64,000 nucleotides of DNA from an uncultured Chloroflexota bacterium. GTDB taxonomy: Bacteria > Chloroflexota > Anaerolineae > Caldilineales > Caldilineaceae. The position numbers and the translations under genes were made by a program. The stretch covers positions 32,315-96,314 of the forward strand of contig CAIOHJ010000230.1 in assembly GCA_903858085.1 (NCBI GenBank), given 5' to 3'. Of the stretch, positions 59,583 to 64,000 are shown one piece after another (position 1 is the first letter of the stretch; each line of letters starts with the position of its first letter). The notes under the pieces are model-generated. The model saw only the letters and a program-made list of their open reading frames with translations. It was not told the origin of the DNA and ran no database searches.

Positions 59583-60239
59583 CTACCAGGCTTTGGGCCG
59601 AAACTTGCTGTCGTTGAGAATGACCAGGTCCTTCCCAGATTGAGCGATGACAAAGAGGCCGCGACGGTAGGCATAGCTGGCCACATCCGGCGGGATGACA
59701 AACGCCGCCACCGCTCCCAAGAGGTTGATTGTCTGGTAGCGGGGCAACAGCCGCTTGAATTTGGCCAGACGCTCCAAATGTTCGTCCACATCCTGCTGGG
59801 TCAGCCTGCTTTTGACCTCGACTGCCACCGCCTGGGTGCCGTTGACCGCCAGCAGATCGATCTCTATTCCCTCCTCTGCTCCCCTTGCCACCGAGATGTT
59901 GGACTGAAGCTCGGTCACGTCGATGCCCCATTCTTGAAAGAGTTTGACTGCGGCTGGGCGCACCTGCCATTCCACAAATTCGCCCAGCCGGTTGCCCCAT
60001 TTTCCCATCTGTTCGTCGACCCGCTGGCTGCTCTCTTTGAGTACTCGCTCGGTCTCCTGGAGGCGCCGCTCGCCCTCCTGGAAACGCCGCTCGGTCTCCT
60101 GGCTGCTCTCCTTGAGCAGCCGTTCGGTCTCTTGGCTGCTCTCCTTAAGCAGCCGCTCGGTCTCTTTTTGTGTTTCGATCAATTCACGCAGCAGTTGCCA
60201 GACTTCTTGGGGAGTCGTTTTTTTGTTTTGCTCGCGCAT
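59583..60239 (-). CDS. Coiled-coil protein with PD-(D/E)XK nuclease-like domain (DUF3782-like)
   Basis: 218 aa. Residues about 15-80 form a coiled coil built from near-identical 11-residue units (ETERLLKESSQ), encoded by about 33-bp DNA repeats around 60090-60170. The C-terminal half has a restriction-endonuclease-like core, EIDLLAVNGTQAVAVEVKSR (Asp then Glu-x-Lys), and ends with a small domain. The combination resembles DUF3782 proteins of cyanobacteria and Chloroflexota. AAGGAG precedes the ATG at 60239. No partner gene of a restriction or defence system lies beside it, so nuclease activity is inferred only. Confidence 0.75.
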   Translation of the reverse strand: MREQNKKTTPQEVWQLLRELIETQKETERLLKESSQETERLLKESSQETERRFQEGERRLQETERVLKESSQRVDEQMGKWGNRLGEFVEWQVRPAAVKLFQEWGIDVTELQSNISVARGAEEGIEIDLLAVNGTQAVAVEVKSRLTQQDVDEHLERLAKFKRLLPRYQTINLLGAVAAFVIPPDVASYAYRRGLFVIAQSGKDLVILNDSKFRPKAW

Positions 60240-60439
60240 TGCCTGACACTCCTTTGTCTTCAACAGAGACCAGCAGACCCAATCTTTCTTCAGATTCTGA
60301 CTGACTTGGCTGGTCTTGTCAAGACTGTCAGCTTTTTGCGCAGGTCGCTGAATGGAGGCGCTCGAATTGCCGGGTCTGTCGTCGCTGCGCGGCGACTTTT
60401 CGCCCACGCTCTGACAGCGGCGGATGTGCGAGCACGGGT

Positions 60440-63400
60440 CTACGGTTTGAACAGATCTTGCGGCCAGCAGACCAGAACTCGATAGCCGCCGTTCCAGGGC
60501 GCCGCGCTGGCGAACTGGCTGACGATGCCGGTCACCTGCCAGAATTCTCCTCGATGGACGTAGGGACGTTTCCAGGGCAGCGTGCTGCGCACGGTGACGC
60601 GCACGGAGGGGTCTGTGGGGTTGGCCGTGCTGTTCAGGTAGAGGCTGTCCCGCTGCCAGCCAGTCACAGCCCCGCGCAGGGTGACCAGCCGTCCTTCCAG
60701 CGCTTCGCCGACGTCGCCGGGCTGCACCGCCAGCGGCAGCAGCGCAGCGCCTCCTTCGATCCGCCAGATCTGCTCCGGGCCTGTCAGCACCAGCTCGGTC
60801 TCGCCGCGGAAGGAGTCCAGCCGGCCATGCAGCAGGACCCGATCGCCTGCAGCCAGCGGTGGGTAGTCGCCCTGGCGCAGGTAGACGTTGATGCCGATCC
60901 CGGCGGTGACGCCGTCGGCGGCCACGTCAGCCACATAGATGTTGTCGGCAAAGAGTCCGGGCGGTGCCACCACCACTGCTCGGAATTCTACCTCAGCGTT
61001 CAGCCCTGCCAGCTTGGCCTGAGCGATCGAACCCGGGGGGCCGCCGGCCTGGCCGGCCGTCTCGTCTGGCCGGCCCGCCTCCTCTGCAGGGGGGTGGGGG
61101 GCTGTGGGCCCAGGGCTTTCTGGGTCGTTGTGGTGGCCATTGGCCTCTCCGGGGGTGGGGTCTGCCCCCCACACCCAGCTCCCTCCGTCGGGGATGCGGG
61201 CCACACTGCGTCCGCGCACCATGCTGGGTTCCCAGTCGATGCGATCCTGCTCGACCCCTGCCGGGTCCAACAGCCGCACCACCCCGCTTTCGTTGGGCAG
61301 AAAGAGCCGATGGGTTGTGCGCCAGAGCAGCAGATATTCGTGGCTGGCCAGCGTCTGTGCTGTGCCAAAGGTCATGCGTTGGGCGACTGCCGGGTCGTCG
61401 CTGTCGACCAGAGACCAGCCGCTCAACAGCAGGGGGAGCGGGCCAGGGTTGTACAGCTCAATATACTCGTCGTCGTGGTTGGCTGTGCCGTCGCCGTTGA
61501 GGTCGCTGCGCGGTGCGGGCAGCACCTCGTTGAGGAGCGGTGCAGCTGCTGCAGCAGGGCGTATCTGAAGCGGTGCGGTCACGGCAAAATCGCCGTCGAA
61601 CTGGGTGGCCACTGCGGTCAGCAGGACGCCGGGCAGCGCCGGGATCGTCGTCTGCCACAGTCCGTCTGTGGGGGGGGAGTCCAGCCGCAAGAGCGGCTGG
61701 CCGGACTGCCAGAGGGTCAGTCCGGCCGGTTCGCCCTGACGGTCCCCGTAGACGATGTGCAGGGTGACCTGGTTGGCTGGCTCCAGCTCCTGTCCCATCC
61801 AGGTACGCTGCCCTTGTTCGTCTTCGACCCAGAGCGCCAGCCAGATTCCTGGCGCGGACGTCACCCAGCCCCGCCGAGCCTGCAGCGCCTCGCGCACCCC
61901 TGCTTCGTCTGCGCTGACAACCGCCAGCCCAGTGTAGCGCGGGGCGAGCTCGACGAGCCCTGGCAGGGAAGGGTTGCAGTTCCCGGCGGGCAGTGCGGGC
62001 AGGACGTTGCGCTGCCAGCCATCGAACCACCCGGCCAGGCTGGCGGGTGGCGCAGCGGCCGGTGCTGCCAGCACCGGGGCGGCGGTGAGATGGCTGCCCG
62101 CTACGGCCTGCCAGGGAGCGTTGCTCTGGGCGAGATAGGCGGCAACACCTTCGCGCGTGCAGTCAGCCGGCATCTCTGCGCTGTAGACGACGATCTCTTC
62201 CTCTCCTTCTGCCCACCGCCAGGCGGGCACGTGGATGGCAGCAGCAGTAGCCGGGACCGCAGCCGGGCTGCTGTCGGCGATGGCCAGAAAATCCAATCCC
62301 TGCGCTGCCGCCTGCGCCAGCAGAAACTGCGGGGGCGCAGTGAAACCGGGTGAGAAATTGCTCACAGCCCCCAGCGAACCCCAGATCGCCTGGTGGGAGG
62401 CGTCCAACCAGATGGGAGGAACCTCCAGCGGAGCAGGCAGCGCCAACGCCACAAACGGCTGGGGAGGAGCCGCTAGAAAACGCTGCCGCAGTTCGAGCGT
62501 GACAGGCCAGCCGGCCACAGGCACGCGCTGCAGTGAAAATCCAGATGGTGGGGCCAGATTGCCTTGCAGACCCAGCGACCCATATGCTGCCGCATGATAG
62601 GCTGCTGTATCGGCCAGATGCCAGTCTGGGTCGAGCAACACCACCTCGTCCCCGCCATCCGCCAGTGCCAGTTTCCCGCTGCCCAGGCCGCTGACGCGCT
62701 CCAGCATCGGGACCAGGTCGGCCCCGCTTTCCCAGGCAGCGTCGGGCAAACGACCAAAAGTGGCCTGAAAACCGGCAGCATGGCGTGCAGCCACAAAGAC
62801 TGCGCCGCTTGCCAGCTCCACGGCAGCCGGCAGCCGGTAAATTCCTTCCTGGCTGCTCGGTGTCTCTGCATCGCCCACCATCCATCCAGCCAACGCGACA
62901 GGTTCTGCTCCCTGGTTGACCAGAGCAATAAACTCTGCATCGCTGCCTTGAAAATGTATTTCGTCGATTTGCAGAGCACTGATGGAAACTACTGGCAGCC
63001 AGATCGCAGGCAGTGGTGTGCTGGTGGGTGTTGCGGTTGGAACACTGCCAGAAAAAGCAGTGCCTGGGCTGCCTCGGTCGCTGTGGGTTGCAGACCAGGC
63101 CGTTGCAGCAACCACCCAGCGATCCTCGGCCAGGCTCACACGTTCGAAGCTGGCCCCTGCAACTACGGGGCGCCCGACATCGTTGCCCCATGCCAACTGA
63201 TCCACTGGGTTTGTCGTTCCAGGCGGATGGAGTTGTACACCGCCGGCAGTGTTGACCCACTGCAGCGATCCGTACCAAAAATCAGCATCTACATAAGAAT
63301 TGACCCCAGCCTGTGTGCCGCGGGCCAGCACCAGATACTCTCCCGGCGCGATCCAGAGATCCGTTGCGATCGTATGGCTGCGTCCCTCGCTGTCCACCAG

Positions 63401-64000
63401 TTGCCACCCCCGCAAATTGGCTGCCACTGGGCTGTGGTTGACCAGCTCGACAAACTCCCCGTCGGCGTCTTCGACCGCCTGCGGGTCGACCATGATTTCG
63501 CTCAGCAGAATCTGTGGGAAGGGAGTGACAGTCAGCGATGCGGTTGGAACAGCTGTAGCCGCCGGCGTGGCGGTGGCTGGCGGGAACGGTGTTGGAGTCG
63601 GCCAGGGCAGGGCGGTCGCTGTCAGCGACGCCGTGGGGGTGGCCGAAGGTAGGGTGGGCGACACAGGCAGGGTCGCTGTGGGAAACGGGGTAGAGGTCGG
63701 TATGCTGCCGGCAAAGGCGCGGCCAGGGCTGCCTCGGTCGCTGTGAGTATTGCTCCAGGGCGTTGTTGCAGCCACCCACAGGTTGTTGTCGACCCGCTCC
63801 AGGCTGGCGCCAGCGGTTGCAGCGCGCCCGGCGTATTCACCCCAGGTCACGCTGTCGAGAGCAACAGCACCTCCTGGGGGATAGAGCTGCAGCGTCCCTT
63901 CGTTGTTGACCAGCTGTAATGCCCCATATTGATAGCGGGCCTCGACATAGCCTGCACGCGCAGCAGGATCCCCGCGTGCCAGCACCAGATACTCACCAGG
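60440..64000 (-). CDS. Giant lamin-tail-domain (LTD) surface protein with degenerate PHP-like and OB-fold domains; 5' end beyond the window
   Basis: The frame is open to the right edge, so the N-terminus is missing; at least 1186 aa are visible. Numbering from the Met codon at 63985: LTD1 tail (to about 92), Thr/Pro-rich linker (93-158), LTD2 (about 159-313, LLSEIMVDPQAVEDADGEFV), LTD3 (about 337-470), a region with FTAPPQFLLAQAAAQGLDFL resembling a PHP domain without its His ligands, LTD4 (PLLNEVLPAPRSDLNGDG, DDEYIELYNPG), another low-complexity linker, then an OB-fold-like C-terminus. LTD1 and LTD2 are a tandem duplicate (HSDRGSPG repeated 220 residues apart). Likely exported and cell-wall or matrix associated. 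Confidence 0.8.
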   Translation of the reverse strand, partial: PGEYLVLARGDPAARAGYVEARYQYGALQLVNNEGTLQLYPPGGAVALDSVTWGEYAGRAATAGASLERVDNNLWVAATTPWSNTHSDRGSPGRAFAGSIPTSTPFPTATLPVSPTLPSATPTASLTATALPWPTPTPFPPATATPAATAVPTASLTVTPFPQILLSEIMVDPQAVEDADGEFVELVNHSPVAANLRGWQLVDSEGRSHTIATDLWIAPGEYLVLARGTQAGVNSYVDADFWYGSLQWVNTAGGVQLHPPGTTNPVDQLAWGNDVGRPVVAGASFERVSLAEDRWVVAATAWSATHSDRGSPGTAFSGSVPTATPTSTPLPAIWLPVVSISALQIDEIHFQGSDAEFIALVNQGAEPVALAGWMVGDAETPSSQEGIYRLPAAVELASGAVFVAARHAAGFQATFGRLPDAAWESGADLVPMLERVSGLGSGKLALADGGDEVVLLDPDWHLADTAAYHAAAYGSLGLQGNLAPPSGFSLQRVPVAGWPVTLELRQRFLAAPPQPFVALALPAPLEVPPIWLDASHQAIWGSLGAVSNFSPGFTAPPQFLLAQAAAQGLDFLAIADSSPAAVPATAAAIHVPAWRWAEGEEEIVVYSAEMPADCTREGVAAYLAQSNAPWQAVAGSHLTAAPVLAAPAAAPPASLAGWFDGWQRNVLPALPAGNCNPSLPGLVELAPRYTGLAVVSADEAGVREALQARRGWVTSAPGIWLALWVEDEQGQRTWMGQELEPANQVTLHIVYGDRQGEPAGLTLWQSGQPLLRLDSPPTDGLWQTTIPALPGVLLTAVATQFDGDFAVTAPLQIRPAAAAAPLLNEVLPAPRSDLNGDGTANHDDEYIELYNPGPLPLLLSGWSLVDSDDPAVAQRMTFGTAQTLASHEYLLLWRTTHRLFLPNESGVVRLLDPAGVEQDRIDWEPSMVRGRSVARIPDGGSWVWGADPTPGEANGHHNDPESPGPTAPHPPAEEAGRPDETAGQAGGPPGSIAQAKLAGLNAEVEFRAVVVAPPGLFADNIYVADVAADGVTAGIGINVYLRQGDYPPLAAGDRVLLHGRLDSFRGETELVLTGPEQIWRIEGGAALLPLAVQPGDVGEALEGRLVTLRGAVTGWQRDSLYLNSTANPTDPSVRVTVRSTLPWKRPYVHRGEFWQVTGIVSQFASAAPWNGGYRVLVCWPQDLFKP

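Noticed and set aside
58714..60000. An N-terminal extension of EutA by about 430 residues
   Set aside because: The extension crosses a U-run terminator, the eutA promoter and the secreted-protein gene, and is not conserved. A GTG with AGGAG fits the family start.

Overview
The window is high-GC bacterial DNA, almost fully coding, with no rRNA, tRNA, CRISPR array or insertion sequence that I can see. Gene content and style fit a deep-branching, probably aerobic bacterium, most likely Chloroflexota of the Caldilineae/Anaerolineae type. The signs are a B12-dependent ribonucleotide reductase, an Fts-rich division cluster lacking murE, Thr/Pro-linked lamin-tail surface proteins and a DUF3782-like protein. 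That assignment is inference from gene style, not a database match.

Layout. (1) 1-3310, minus strand: nrdR and a class II ribonucleotide reductase (nrdJ, cut by the left edge) interrupted by a 360-residue intein placed exactly before the catalytic cysteine. The intein ends in Arg-Gly instead of His-Asn. Two NrdR-box-like sites lie upstream. (2) 3387-22783, minus strand: a 19-kb division and cell-wall (dcw) operon, mraZ-rsmH-ftsL-ftsI-murF-mraY-murD-ftsW-murG-two CvpA-like genes-murC-murB-ddl-ftsQ-ftsA-ftsZ. It ends in a large terminator and starts behind a three-box MraZ operator. murE is absent, and ftsW and murG overlap by 170 bp. (3) 22895-37910, plus strand: a complete 14-subunit complex I operon in 12 genes, with nuoC-nuoD and nuoE-nuoF fused. 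(4) 37926-40058, minus strand: a glutamate-cysteine-ligase-family enzyme and a HAD hydrolase. (5) 40203-47967, plus strand: an oligopeptide-type ABC importer with a fused double ATPase, followed by a PHP-domain metallohydrolase. (6) 48013-54065, minus strand: a complete 2-aminoethylphosphonate (AEP) uptake and degradation operon (binding protein, ATPase, double permease, PhnW, PhnX), with a divergent short-chain dehydrogenase. (7) 55075-58713, minus strand: ethanolamine ammonia-lyase eutABC without microcompartment genes. (8) 58857-64000, minus strand: a small secreted repeat protein, a coiled-coil/PD-(D/E)XK protein, and a giant lamin-tail-domain surface protein that runs off the right edge.

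How the genes work together: the dcw operon makes lipid II and the divisome. The nuo operon supplies the proton-pumping NADH dehydrogenase. The phn and eut operons both turn an aminoethyl compound into acetaldehyde, releasing phosphate or ammonia. The window depends on cobalamin twice, through nrdJ and eutBC.

The observations most worth following are the non-canonical intein C-terminus, the overprinted ftsW/murG junction with its MurG insertion, the MraZ and Pho-type operators, and the degenerate PHP domain inside the lamin-tail protein.
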